A stretch of DNA of 64,000 bases from Macrocybe gigantea (GCA_011319805.1 SJRY01000064.1:1-64000); one strand, 5' to 3'; positions 20,841-32,431 are shown, counted from the first letter of the stretch. A program made the numbers and translations. Notes: generated from the sequence alone by a model not told the origin.

Positions 20841-23800
20841 GTGTCTCCTCGGGTAGCACAGCCTCGGCTGTGGTCCCCGGTTCAAGGGGACGCTCATTGA
20901 TTTCTTCTTTTCGTATTTTCTCTCAGAACGTAAATAGAAAATATGTACATATGGACATGCTCCTCTCTACTCTTGGGAGGATTATGATATTTTGTTTTTC
21001 CAAGAGCCCGCTTGGAATCTCATAAGACATGCCCCTTCTGCCCACAATGTTGAGGGCGAGGCAGTAATCAGAGGTCCCATCCATCCGGATTGGACCTGCA
21101 TCGTTCGCCGATCATCGCTCGAGGACCCTCTCAAGTCATGGCCTATGTACATAATAGGCTTCGTCGCCTACGTCCATCCCTTCGTCGCGACCTAATTGAT
21201 AGTCGTGATCTTATGATTATCAGCTTCGCCACCCCTGGCGAGCCACTCTTTCTCGCTAACGCCTACTCTGATGTAGATGCTAGTGCGATTCGTCTTTTGC
21301 ATGATTGTGCTGAGCGCCCCGATTTCCCAACTTAGTTTATCTCAGAGGGGATTTCAATTGTCATTATGAACTCTGGGATAGAGTTCATAATTCGCAGCGG
21401 TCTCGAGGGGAGATGCTGTGTAATGCAGCTCTCGATCTCGGTCTGGAATGGTCGGAACCCAGCAACCCTGGGCCGACATTCATTTCACATAACCCCGAGC
21501 TTCGGCCCTCGGTTATTGACTTGATGTTCATCCCCATTGATAGTGGGGATTGCCATCCTCGCATGATTGATGTGCTCAAGCTGACATCGGACCATGTCCC
21601 ATTGTCACTTGTATTGGATGTTCCTCTGCTGGACCTATCCGTCCAGCAATGAACGTTAAGTAAGGACAGCATGCCGGAGTTTATATCCGATATTGCCGGT
21701 GATCTTCTCGGAATGGATATTGTCCCTATCGAGACTACTAACGACCTCGAGAGCGTCTTGTCGACACTATCAAAGGCCATTGATCAAGCTTGGAATCTCC
21801 ATTCTAAGGAATGCAAGCTCTCAAAATGGAGCAAGGGTTGGTGGAACCAACACTGCTCTGAGACTCTTGATACTTTCAGACAAACCTGGTCTGAAAGAGA
21901 TCATCGCATCTGGCGGCGAGCTGTCAAAGATGCTAAGCGCGCCTTCTTTGATCAACGAATCAGGGAGGTTGCAGAAAAGTCTCGTCGTCCATGGGATCTA
22001 GCTGCATGGACAAGGCAGAGACCCCTACCTGACTACGAAGCTATCTTGTTCCAGGGACAGCCTTGTAATTCTATCGAAGCGCTTTGGAATGTGCTTGATA
22101 AGTCTTATAATGCTGCGTCTGATCGCACAGTTAATTTGGATCGCCTCAATGATCTTGAAGCACATCCAGTATGGGACTGGGTCCCGTTCTCTGCTACCGA
22201 GCTCTGAGAGTCCTTAGAGCCCTGTAGCAATACGTCGGCACCAGGACCAGACCATCTGTCTTGGAACCACATCAAACAGCTGGTGAAATTTCCTCACATA
22301 GCTGCATTCATCTTGAACATTGCAAATGCATGTCTAGATTTGGGGCACTGGCCCTCTTACTTCAAGCAGAGTTTGTCGGTTATCATTCCGAAACCTGGCA
22401 AACCTGCATACGATACCCCGAAAGCCTTTCATCCGATTGTGCTTTTGAATACCCTCGGCAAGCTCGTCGAGAAGATGCTGGCGTGACGTATGCAGTACGA
22501 AGCGACCAAATTTGCTGTCTTCGATCCGAAGCAGTTCGGCGGCATCCGTCAGAACTCAACTGAGGATGCTGGGGTCTTCCTTACCCATATCATCCATCAG
22601 GGGTGGTCTAAGGGATTCAAAATGAGTGTTATCACTTTCGATGTTGCTCAGTATTTTCCTCACTCAACCATCGTATGTTGGTGAAGATTCTTCAACACGG
22701 AGGCTTTGCACTACAGGTGTCAAAGTTCTTTGAATCATATCTCGTTGGGCGCAAAACTTCTTATGCCTGGCGTAGTGCCATCTCTCCAGAGTTCGATGCC
22801 GACGTGGGAGTTGGTCAAGGCTCTGCATTCTCCCCAGTACTGTCAGCGCTTTACTGGCGCCGGTACTGAAACTTTATCAGAAAGCTGGTGATATGCCAGT
22901 AATCATGTCATTCGTCGATGACGGACTGATCATTGCTCAGTCCAAATCCACATCGGACAATGTTCCGAAACTGCAGAGGGCTTATGCCTCTGTGCATAAC
23001 CTCTTCACTGACTTCAGTCTTGTTGTAGAACACAACAAGACTGAATTACAGCACTTTTCGCGCAATAGTATGGACCCTCGTCCGTCTATTGACTTGGGTT
23101 TTGCTCCATTTACGGGCAACACCCCGCTTCGACCCAAGGATGTCTGGCGATACCTTGGTTTCTTTTTGGATGCATGCCTTTCTTTTAAGGAGCATGTTCG
23201 ATTCTACACTACGAAGGCCTTGACTACCGCCAGGGCCTTCCAAATGCTGGGCAATTCTGTTCAGGGCTTATCCCCTCAACAGAAACGCATTCTCTACTTG
23301 TCGTGCGTGTGTCCCATCGCAACATACGGCTGCTTATTGTGGAACTTCAATGGCATGCATAATGTCACACTGTTGAAACAACTACGCCAAATGCAGTGCA
23401 AAGCATGCATTTGGATTAATGGACAGTTTCGCACCACTCCTGAGGGTGCAGCTGAGACAATGGCTTGCATCGAACCCATCGGCGCGTTCATTAAAAGACT
23501 GAAAGTCGGCTCATCTGCCTGCTTAGCTAACTCTAATCTGAGGCATGCCCTCAGATCCATTAGTACGCCCGCCTCAGTTGGGGGTGACCCATCTAAAGTG
23601 AGAAATCTCGCTTCTTTGTCAGACAGACAGCGTGCTGCGCTTAAGTCCCCACTCAAGGATTTGGTGGAAACCACCACTCTTTCTAACCACGGATTATTTT
23701 GCTGATGCAAATAACCCGGGCAGGCGGCTTGTCGATGAGTTTGGCAGTCGCTTTGAGATCCATAAGTTACTTGGCCGAGACGAGGACTCGGTCAAGGCTT

Positions 23801-24735
23801 ACCGCGCATCGCTGGATCAAACACTTTCCCAGTGTTCGATCCAGCATGATTGCTCTTATGTGAGTAGTGATGGCTCCGTGCCTGCAAAAGCAGAAGTGCC
23901 ACTTAAGCAGTCTGTATCAGCTTCGCGTGTTTATCGCGAGGGCAGGTTGGTCTCCGAGATTCATCAGCCAGTTGGTAAATCAACGAGCGACGATGCTGAG
24001 CTCATTGGGTTGCGAATGGCAATCCAAAAGGCTATCACACAAGATGGAGTTAATTCTGTCGTGTGCTTTTTAGATTCGATGAATGCAATTAATCACATCA
24101 TCGATTGCAACCCTCACTCTGTGCAGTCGCATTCTATTGCACTTTGTGCATCACTGAAAGCTTGGCTCTCTGAGTCCGAGCAACGCCGGATTGAATTCTG
24201 GCACGTCCCTTCCAAATGGAAGTGGGCAATACAAGTCGAGGCTCATGAGCTTGCCCGGAGCCTGGATGTTCCCCTGGGACGTCGTCCCCTCTATACCACC
24301 GATGGCCTTCGAAAGGAGGCTGATGATGATATGCATAACACTTGGTTCCAGAATTCTGGGAACAAGAAATATATTGGTGCTTCCACGTTTCGTTTTCATG
24401 AAGCAGGAAAGCCAAATTCCTATGAACGCCCCTCTCGGAAGAGAATGGGCTTCATGAAGTTAGTGACAGAGAACGAGCTTTTTGCTCGCTGCTCACGTCT
24501 TGCATGCGGCCACGCCCCGATCAATGCGTATCGGACACGGTTTAATTTCGTGGAGAGCGACTTATGCTCTTGCGGACGAGGGCCGGAAGACTCCGTCCAC
24601 GTTATGACTCAGTGCCGCAACTGGCACAGGCCAACTGAATGCCAGTTCGACGCATTTGTGCGTCACTGGTTTATCAAGTACCTCGCATCCAACAAGGCGG
24701 CAGGAGCTTTTATTCCGGATCCAGGCAGCGGGTGA
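20837..24735 (+). pseudogene. LINE copy E: ORF2 endonuclease-RT-RNase H (multiple breaks)
   Basis: ATG at 20837 begins MSVSSGSTAS. Endonuclease motifs FRIFSQNVNRKY, RGDFNCHYELWD and TSDHVPLSLVLD are present, and here the catalytic Asp of GDFN is kept. The linker and RT occupy 21671-22870: LSVIIPKPGKP, TFDVAQYF, VGVGQGSAFSPVLSAL and, in a later frame, MSFVDDGLIIAQSK, which holds the catalytic DD. RNase H (23632-24735) shows SSDGSV, DDAELIGLRM and CFLDSMNAI. The C-terminal Cys/His motif is CGHAPINAYRTRFNF then CSCGRGPEDSVHVMTQC. I count about nine frame breaks or stops, so it is not functional. Confidence 0.87.
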
Positions 24736-25129
24736 CTGCCGCTCTATAGCAGAGATCGCCTGGGGCAACCTAGGCAATCTTTAGGCAATAGGACCAGTGG
24801 CCGAAGCGCTGATCGAGCATTATGCGAACCGCAAACTTTGCGACAGCATCCGTTATAGGTCCTTTTGGACCTTTTACATGGAATTGACCACAACCGGCCC
24901 CTCGGGGCTGGGGGACGGTGCTCAAGCAAGTGAGTATGCACGAGCTCGGGTCTTTTAGCTCGAGCCGGGGCATGAGAGAGCAGGGCACTGTAGCCCTCTA
25001 TGTATTTTCCTTCAGTCTGGCTTGGATCGGACTCGTCGTATTTATAGTAGGTACCTGTGTGTATTTACAAGCGGACTGCCACCGTGCACCGCTATATAAA
25101 TTGTTGATTTAAAAAAAAAAAAAAAAAAA
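24736..25129 (+). other. 3' UTR and poly-A tail of LINE copy E (A-type)
   Basis: About 375 bp of 3' UTR then 19 A (25111-25129). The terminal segment GCTATATAAATTGTTGATTT precedes the tail and recurs before the A tails of C, Z, F and H, with one substitution in J. This terminal block is probably what the LINE RT recognises. Confidence 0.7.
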
Positions 25130-25130
25130 T

Positions 25131-26975
25131 ATGCCAACCATCATGTCATTTGTAGATGATGGACTGATCATCGCCCAGTCCAAATCCATCCCGGACAATG
25201 TTCCGAAACTTCAGAGGGTGTACGCATCTGTGCACAACCTCTTTACGGACTTCGGTCTTGTTGTTGAACACAACAAAACTGAACTGCAGCATTTCTCGCG
25301 CAATAGCAAGGACCCGCGCCCTTCTATTGATTTGGGTTTTGCCCCGTTCTCGGGCAACACTCCCCTGCAACCCAAGAAGGTATGGAGATACCTTGGGTTC
25401 TTTCTTGATGCACGCCTGTCTTTCAAGGAACATGTCTGCTTCTATGCAATGAAAGTGCTGACTACCACCAGGGCTTTCCAGATATTGGGCAATTCTGTGC
25501 GAGGGCTATCCCCTCAACAGAAGCGCATCCTCTACCTGTCATGCATGTGTCCTATCGCGATGTATGGCTGTTTGTTATGGAACTTCAATGGCATGTGCAA
25601 TATCGCACTGTTGAAGCAACTATGCCAGATGCAGCGTAAGGCTTGCATTTGGATCAATGGTCAATTCCACACCACTCCAGAGGGTGCGGCTGAAACGATG
25701 GCCTGTGTTGAGCCTATCGCCGGGTTTATCAAGCGTCTGAAAGTCGGGTCCTCTGCCCAGCTGGCCAACTCCAACTTGAGGCATGCCCTCAGAGCTTTGA
25801 CCACCCCGCCTGCAATGGGGGGTGACCCTTCGAGGTCAAAAAACTTGACCTCTCTCTCAGACAGGCAGCGCATTGTGCTCAAGTCCCCTCTCAAGGATTT
25901 GGTGGACCTCAAACCACCTAACTTTTTATCCACGGACTATTTTGCAGATGCAAATAATCCGGGCAGGTGGCTCGTTGACCAGTTCAGCAGCCACCTTGAG
26001 ATCCATAAGCTTCTTGGCAGAGACGAAGACTCTGTCAAGGCATATCGTGCATCGCTCGAACAGGCACTCACTGAGTGCCAGCTTGAGCCTAACTGTGTAT
26101 ACACAAGTAGTGATGGCGCCATACCCATGAAAGCTGATACACATAGACAGTCAGTGTATTCATCCCGGGTTTACCGGGGCAATACACTTGTTTTCAAAAC
26201 TCATCAGCCTGTTGGTAAAGCGACAAGCGATGACTCTGAGCTAATTGAATTGCGTATGTCGATCCAGAAGGCTATCGCACAGGATGGAGCCACATCCATC
26301 GTGTGCTTCCTCGACTCGATGAATGCAATCAATCGCATCATCGATTGTAATCCTCACTCTGTGCAGTTGCATTCTATTGCACTGTGCACCTCATTGCAGG
26401 CTTGGTTTGCCCAGTCCGAGCTGCACCAGATTTCATTTTGGCATGTCCCCTCCTCTTGGAAGTGGGCTATCCAAGTCAAAGCGCATGACTCGGCGCATGG
26501 CCTCGACATACCTCAGGGGCTCAGCCCCCTCTATACCACAGATGCTCTCCGCAAGGAGGCGGATGATGATATGCATGCCTCTTGGTTCCGTGATTCTGGA
26601 ATCAAGAAATGCATTGGCACCTCCACGTTTCGATTCCATGATGCTGGAAAGCCTGAGTCCTATGTGCGCCTGCTTCGTAAGAGAACGGGCTTCATGAAAT
26701 TGGTGATAGGCAATGAGCTATTTGCTCGCTGCTGTCGCGTTGCATGCGGACATGCACCAATCAATGCGTATCGAGCACAGTTTAATTTTATTGAGAGCGA
26801 TGAGTGCTCATGCGGGCGGGGTCCTGAGGACTCTGTTCATGTTATGACTCTGTGCCGTAATTGGAACAGACCAGCCGAACGCCAGTATGACGCCTTTGTG
26901 CATCCCTGGTTTGTCAAGTACCTAACGTCTAATAAGGCAGCAGGTGCTTTTATCCCAGATCCAGGGGGCGGGTAA
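25131..26975 (+). pseudogene. LINE copy F: ORF2 C-terminal half, RT palm end, RNase H and Cys/His motif
   Basis: A 614-codon open frame from MPTIMSFVDDG (the RT catalytic DD box) to GAFIPDPGGG and stop 26973-26975. RNase H residues are seen in YTSSDGAIP, SDDSELIEL and CFLDSMNAINRI. The C-terminal motif is CGHAPINAYRAQFNFIES with CSCGRGPEDSVHVMTLC. This half of F has no internal stop or shift, in contrast to copy E, so F was inserted or decayed differently. It joins in frame to the left half once copy E is ignored, except for the single shift near 18640. Confidence 0.88.
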
Positions 26976-27424
26976 CTGCCTCTTCATAGCGGGGGATACT
27001 CAGGGTTATGGCTCCTTGTGGGGCCTTTGCGCGGAAGTAACCGCAACCGGCCTTTGGGCTGGGGACCCAGAGAATCAATTCAACTTGGTGCTTGATGAAA
27101 GCGAGCACTGAGCAGTATTGTGCATCGCAGACTGTGCGACACCCGTCATTATAGGCCCTTTGGGACCCTTTACGTGGAAATGACCACGTCTAGCTCTTAG
27201 GAGCTGGGGGACGCGGGTCGAGTGAGCGAGTCAGCATGAGCGCGCACCTGGGAGGTGCACAGTCGGGCAGGAGACAATGGGGTGAATATGCCCTCTATGT
27301 ACATCCCTTCAGTCCGGTTCCCTTCAGACTAGTCGTATTTGTTGTAGGTACCAATGTGTATTTACAAGCGGACTGCCATCGAGCACCGCTTTATAAATTG
27401 TTGATTTAAAAAAAAAAAAAAAAA
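26976..27424 (+). other. 3' UTR and poly-A of LINE copy F (B-type)
   Basis: A different 3' UTR from copy E over most of its length (CTGCCTCTTCATAGCGGGG and a pseudo-repeated GGGACC block), but sharing the last 50 bp. A tail of 17 A at 27408-27424. Confidence 0.7.
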
Positions 27425-28163
27425 TGACAGGTCTTAACCTTTCCAAGGCAATGGCACCTCAGACTCCAGAGGAAGCGGACTTTATGAAGAACATCCCTTA
27501 CCTCAGTGCTGTTGGATCACTCCAGTACTTGGCCACCATGACTAGACCGGACATAGCAGCTGCTGTATCATGTCTGGGATGCTTCAACTTGAATCCTGGT
27601 CCACAGCATTGGAATGCAGTCAAGCATCTGCTAAGATACTGCAAAGGGACTTTGGAGCTCAAGTTGACATACTCTGGAGATCTTGGTCCAGAGATGTTTA
27701 CCTCATTCTGTGATGCTTCCCATGGTGATTGCCCGGACTCTGGACGCTCTACTGGTGGATATGTAACAATCCTTGGAGGTGGAGCTATTGGATGGTCATC
27801 CAAACTGCAGCCTTTTATCATGCTTTCTACAACTGAAGCGGAGTATATTGCTGCAGTAGAAGCTGGAAAGGAGATCTTATGGATGCGCAACATTATGCAG
27901 GAGATGGGATACCCTGTGTTGCAACCATCACCACTCAAGATTGACAATCAGTCTGCACTGAGTGTCACAAAGAATCCAGAGCATCATGGGCATATGAAAC
28001 AGCTGGATTTGTGATACTTCTGGCTTAGAGATACAGTGGAGCAGAAGAGGATATGGCCTGAGTTTATTCCAGGAACTGAACAAGTTGCAGACTTATTAAC
28101 CAAACCACTTACTGTACCAAAGGTTGAATTCTGTAGACAGAAAATGGGACTTGTAGGTACATA
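27425..28163 (+). pseudogene. Ty1/Copia pol C-terminal fragment: RNase H
   Basis: The frame shows SAVGSLQYLATMTRPDIAAAVSCL, FCDASHGDCPDSGRSTGGYV, LSTTEAEYIAAVEAGKEILW and IDNQSALSV, the RNase H domain of Copia with its D-E-D residues. It ends with EQVADLLTKPLTVPK. A TGA at 28012-28014 interrupts the HMKQLDL segment; a CGA to TGA change would explain it. The left side is cut by the poly-A of LINE copy F, so protease, integrase and RT are missing. A purine tract (28177-28190) and LTR follow immediately. Confidence 0.87.
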
Positions 28164-28190
28164 GTTTAGACAGTTCAGGTCAGGGGGAGG

Positions 28191-28595
28191 TGTTAGAAAT
28201 GCCCCTCCTGTCCGGACTTGTGCACAGGACAGGACCCAGGCTATGTGCCTAGCAATGCACACAGCCTATAGCTGTGTGCACAGCAATGTGCAGCCTGTGG
28301 CTGCATCCACAGCAATGTACAGCACAAGCTATGCACGCAGTAATGCACAGTAAATGGCTGTGTCCGCAGCAGTGCACAGCCTACAGCTGTGCCCGCAGCA
28401 ATGTGCAGCCTATGGCTGCACACACAGCCTTCTACATGTATATATAGATAGCACAGAGCACCTTGAAGTCCCCAGTGTTCTCACTCAGGACTTCTAGGCA
28501 AGTACTTGTACATAACTCAATTACCATAGTGTTCTCACTCAGGACTTCTAGGTTCTAAGGCTCGTCCAGAGTGTTCCCTGTGCCTAGTTTTAACA
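28191..28595 (+). repeat. Copia 3' LTR
   Basis: 405 bp starting TGTTAGAAAT after CAGGGGGAGG and ending TTTTAACA, so the ends form the inverted TGTTA/TAACA. It contains a degenerate array of about 35-bp GCACAGC-rich units (28245-28430), a TATATATAGATAG promoter-like stretch near 28437, and a 24-bp direct repeat at 28477-28500 and 28531-28554. The SINE copy 3 tail begins at the next base. Confidence 0.82.
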
Positions 28596-28946
28596 AAGGC
28601 ATTGTCCGGCACTTACATCCTAAGGCTATCCACACCAAGAGAAACTGGGTCACTTGAGTTAGGATCATGTGACACTTGACCCACATAGTAGAGTAAGTCA
28701 CATGTGTGATGCATAACCCAGCTTACATTACGTGCCAGTTGCTTAGTCATATGACCAAGTCACCTCCCTCATGGGAACAACTGTCACAGGATCATGATAC
28801 TTCCTGCCCGCATCATGTGGAACCAGCTCTGGACACTTCCGAATGCAAACCTGAAGATGCCACCTCCAGGACTAGAACCCGCAGCTTCATGGATTGCCAC
28901 ATCCACAGGACTACCTGACTGCATTTACCACTATGCCAACTAGCCC
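28596..28946 (-). repeat. SINE copy 3 (tRNA-derived, more decayed)
   Basis: Same family as copies 1 and 2, full length from AAGGCATTGTC to TAGCCC. Many differences from copy 1 are CpG to TpG or CpA. Its left end touches the Copia LTR and its head (right end) touches a fragment of LINE ORF1. Confidence 0.7.
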
Positions 28947-29040
28947 TTCTTTGCCAAAGCTATGATGGCTTCAGTGGGGGTGTTGGCTGGTTGGGCCAAG
29001 GCTTGCATGTATGAGTGCTTGCTAGCAGCAGGGTGAGTAG
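28947..29040 (-). pseudogene. LINE ORF1 fragment joined to SINE copy 3
   Basis: The minus strand reads SYMQALAQPANTPTEAIIALAK, the conserved ORF1 segment seen in copies C and E. About 95 bp only, same strand as the SINE. It is cut on the right by LINE copy H. Confidence 0.65.
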
Positions 29041-30708
29041 CCCAAAGTCAGGTCCTCTGCCTGTCTTGCTAATTCCAACCTGAGGCATGCCCTCAGGTCT
29101 CTTACTGCCCTGCCTGTGGTGGAGGGTGATCCTTCAAGGTCGAAGAATTTGACCTCCCTCTCAGACAGGCAGTGTAGTGTGCTCAAGTCCCCTCTCAAGG
29201 ACTTGGTGGACCTTAAACCACCTAACTTTTTATCCATGGACTATTTTGCAGATGCGAATAATCCGGGCAGGTGGCTTGTTGATGAATTCAGCAGTCACCT
29301 TGAGATCTATAAGCTGCTTGGCAGAGACGAAGACTCTGTCAAGGCTTATCATGCATTGCTTGAACAGGTGCTCGCTGAGTGCCAGCTCAAGCCTAATTGT
29401 GTATATACGAGTAGCGATGGTGCCATGCCCATGAAAGCAGATACACTCAGACAGTCAGTGTATTCATCCTGGGTTTATCGAGGTAATATGCTTGTTTTCG
29501 AAACTCGTCAGCCTGTCAGCAAAGCGACAAGTGATGACTCCGAGCTGATTGGATTGTGCATGTCAATCCAAAAGGCTATTGTATAGGATGGAGCTACATC
29601 CATCATGTGCTTTCTCGACTCGATGAATGCAATCAATTGCATCATCGACTGTAATCCCCACTCTGTGCAGTCGCATTCTATTGTACTGTGTGTTTCATTG
29701 CAGGCTTGACTTGCCCAATCTGAGCTCCACCAGATTACATTCTAGCACATCCCTTCCTCCTGGAAATGGGCTATTCAAGTCAAAGCACATGACTCAGCAC
29801 GTGGCCTCGACATCCCTCAGGGACTTCGTCTCTTTTATACCACTGATGCACTCCATAAGGAGGCGGACGATGAAATGCATACCTCTTGGTTCTATGAATC
29901 TGGAATCAAGAAATATATTGGCGCTTCCACATTCCATTTCCATGACATGGGAAAACCAGATTCCTATAAGCGCCCACTTCATAAAGAATGGGCTTCATGA
30001 AGTTGGTGACAGGCAACAAGCTATTTGCTTGCTGCTGTAGCATTGCTTGCAGACATGCGCTGATCAATGCGTATCGAGCATGGTTCAACTTCACAGAGAG
30101 CAATGAATGCTCTTGTGGATGGGGGCCTGAAGACTCTGTCCACATTATGACTCTGTGCTGTAACTAGGACAGACCAACTGAACACCAGTATGATGCCTTT
30201 GTGCGTTCCTGATTTGTTAAGTACCTAATATTGAACAAGGCGGTGGGTGCTTTTATCCCAGATCTGGGGGGCGGGTAACTGCCCCTTTGTAGCGGGGGAT
30301 GCTCTGGGTTATGGCTCCTTGTGGGGCCTTTGTGTGGAAGTAACCACAGCCAGCCTTCGGGCTGGGAGACCTAGAGCATCAAGTCAGTATGGCATTTGAT
30401 GAAAGCAGACACCAAGCTTCATTGCGATGTGCAAGCTCTGTGATGCCTGTTTGTTATGGGCCCATTTGGACCCTTTATATGGAATTGACCACATCTAGCT
30501 CCTAGGAGCTGGGGGACGCAGGTCTAGCAAGTGAGTCAGCACAAGCGTGCACCTAAGTGGTACGCACACAGACAGGAGATAGCAGGGTTAGTGCGCCCTC
30601 TATGTATATCCCCTCAGTCTGATTTTGGTTGGACTAGTTGTATTTATTGTAGGTACCTTCATGTATTTACAAGTGGACTGCCACCAAGCACCGCTTTATA
30701 AATTGTTG

Positions 30709-30744
<36 letters not shown>
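29041..30744 (+). pseudogene. LINE copy H: 5'-truncated RNase H part and 3' end
   Basis: Starts at the segment before the RNase H domain and reads SLSDRQCSVLKSPLKDLVDLKPPNFLSMDYFADANNPGRW, then YTSSDGAMPMK and DDSELIGLCM. A stop follows at about 29584 and further stops beyond it. The B-type 3' UTR and a 32-nt A tail (30713-30744) complete it. Several Trp and Arg codons have become stops through G to A or C to T changes, for example TGG to TAG near 29744. Inactive. Confidence 0.82.
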
Positions 30745-30749
<5 letters not shown>

Positions 30750-31070
30750 GGCTTGCATTTCCTGAGGGGGGAGGAGGAGCAGGGGAGTGGGATGGGCCAG
30801 CAGTAGGCCATCCTGGGTGCGGGTTGAGTGGTGCATGACCGCCGCCACCAACAATGTTGAGCAGGTCATTGCTCATCAAAAACCTCTAATAGATCAGTTG
30901 ATTTTTAGCCGATTTTTGCAATATAAGAAATAGAAGTGCTCAAGAGTGTTTAGAACTCGGGTTTGCAACTCGATACACAATCAGCCCAGTTGATGCTGGT
31001 GTAGAACGAGGATGACGATGAGGAGGATTGTTTACACTTATTGACAAATGGGCATTGCAGACAAAGGTGA
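30745..31070 (-). pseudogene. LINE copy I: 5' UTR and ORF1 N-terminus
   Basis: On the minus strand, ATG at 30876-30874 opens MSNDLLNIVGGGGHAPLNPHPG, matching the MSDD(L/P)LNIV start of copies C and E. The region 30877-31070 matches the LINE 5' UTR. It is cut by the A tail of copy H on the left and by copy J on the right. Confidence 0.75.
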
Positions 31071-31975
31071 CGTGCTCTGTGCACTTCATTGCATGCTTGG
31101 TTAGCCCAATCTGAGCAGCACCAGATTATGCTCTGGTACATTCCTTCCCATTGGAAGTGGGCCATTCAGGTCGAGGCACACAAATTTGCACATGGGCTTG
31201 ACATTCCTCAGGGACTTCATCCTCTTTATATCACCAATGCACTCCACAAGGAGGTGGACAATGATATGCATGCCTCTTGGTTCCATGATTCTGGAATCAA
31301 GAAATACATTGGTGCCTCCACATTTCATTTCTATGATGTGGAAAAGCCAGAGTCCTATGAGCACTCATCTCACAAGAGAATGGGCTTCATGAAGTTAGTA
31401 ACAGGCAATGAGCTATATGCTTGTTGCTGTTGCATTGCTTGTGGGCATGCACTGATCAATGTGTATTGAGTGCAGTTCAATTTTGTCAAGAGTGATGAAT
31501 GCTCATGCAGATGAGGGCCAGAAGACTCCATCCACATCATGACTTTGTGCTACAACTGGCACTGGCCAGCTGAACGCCAGTACAATGTCTTTGTGTACTC
31601 GTAGTTCATTAAGTATCTAATGTCAAATAAGGCAGCAGGTGCTTTCATTCCAGATCCAGGGGGTGGGTAACTGCCCTTCTGTAGCAGGGGATTCTCTGGG
31701 TTATGGCTCCTTATGGGGCCTTTGTGCAGAAGTAACTGCAACTGGCCCTTGGGCTGGGGGATGTGGACCTAGAAAACAAGTAAGCATGGGTATGAGCCTT
31801 AGTAGCATAGGCATAGGCAGGAGACATCAGGGTTAGTACACCCTCTATGTTTATCCCTTTGCTTCTGTATCATTAGATGCATTGTATTTATCATAGATAC
31901 CCTCATGTATGTACAAGTGGACTACCATTGAGCACTGCTATAGAAATTGTTGATTTTTAAAAAAAAAAAAAAAAA
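31071..31975 (+). pseudogene. LINE copy J: C-terminal ORF2 fragment and 3' end
   Basis: Begins at CTSLHAWLAQSEQHQ within the RNase H region and continues to GFMKLVTGNELYACC and CGHALINVY then a stop (31468). The remaining C-terminal motif is recognisable beyond the stop. A shortened B-type 3' UTR and an A tail (31959-31975) follow. Strong C to T decay. Confidence 0.75.
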
Positions 31976-32217
31976 GCTAAAATTGGATAACATTGTATGG
32001 TAGGAACAATCTTGTATGGTCTTACAATTTTGCTAATATCCTTGCAAGGTCTACTATCTTAAGTTTACTATATAATGTTAATACAAAATTGCCTAGTCAT
32101 TGTTGCCTTGTGAGGCAATGTATACTAGCCTAATAAAATTGGATACAATGTGGACAATAGTGACAATATATTGCAATGTATTGTAATGTATTTTACAAGA
32201 CATTTTGCTGATATAAA
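31976..32217. other. AT-rich unassigned segment without CpG
   Basis: About 240 bp of AT-rich sequence. AAAATTGGATA(A/C)A occurs twice in similar form (31979 and 32137). By eye I find no CpG from 31976 to 32431. No coding potential. Confidence 0.35.
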
Positions 32218-32431
32218 TGATGAAGAAGAGTATGAAGTTAAAGAAATTCTGAAAAAGAAAAAGCAAGGGAGAGGAATACTATTTTTGGTCAAATAGAAAG
32301 GCTATGGATATGAAAAAAATACATGGGTCAAAGAGACAGACCTGGGAAATGTATAGCAAGCTCTGGATTGCTTCAAAAGGGCCTTGAAGCAGGCTAAAAG
32401 AGCTATAACAGGAGAAAACAAAGCAAAAAAT

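Larger units (their letters stand above)
18788..25129 (+). mobile_element. LINE copy E: structurally complete non-LTR retrotransposon (RNase H-bearing, probably Tad1-like)
   Basis: 6.3 kb with 5' UTR, ORF1 (zinc knuckles), ORF2 (endonuclease, RT, RNase H, Cys/His), 3' UTR and A tail, flanked by a 14-bp duplication. The architecture fits the fungal Tad1 clade; the clade call rests on the RNase H and knuckle-bearing ORF1, not on phylogeny. Both ORFs contain several single-base frame breaks and a few stops, so this copy is dead. It is the reference for interpreting the other fragments in the window. Confidence 0.9.
17061..27424 (+). mobile_element. LINE copy F: 5'-truncated, split by copy E
   Basis: F starts inside the endonuclease (SLRRDLVDS) at 17061, runs to 18787, is interrupted by LINE copy E (18788-25129), and resumes at 25130 with NMPTIMSFVDDG. 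It ends at a poly-A (27408-27424) after a B-type 3' UTR. The site duplication of E (ATATGCCAACCATC) restores the F coding sequence across the gap. F itself abuts a Copia fragment at its 3' end. No convincing target duplication for F was found. Confidence 0.88.

Noticed and set aside
28245..28430. CRISPR-like array
   Set aside because: Units are degenerate and contiguous with no spacers of constant length, and they lie inside a Copia LTR of a eukaryote.
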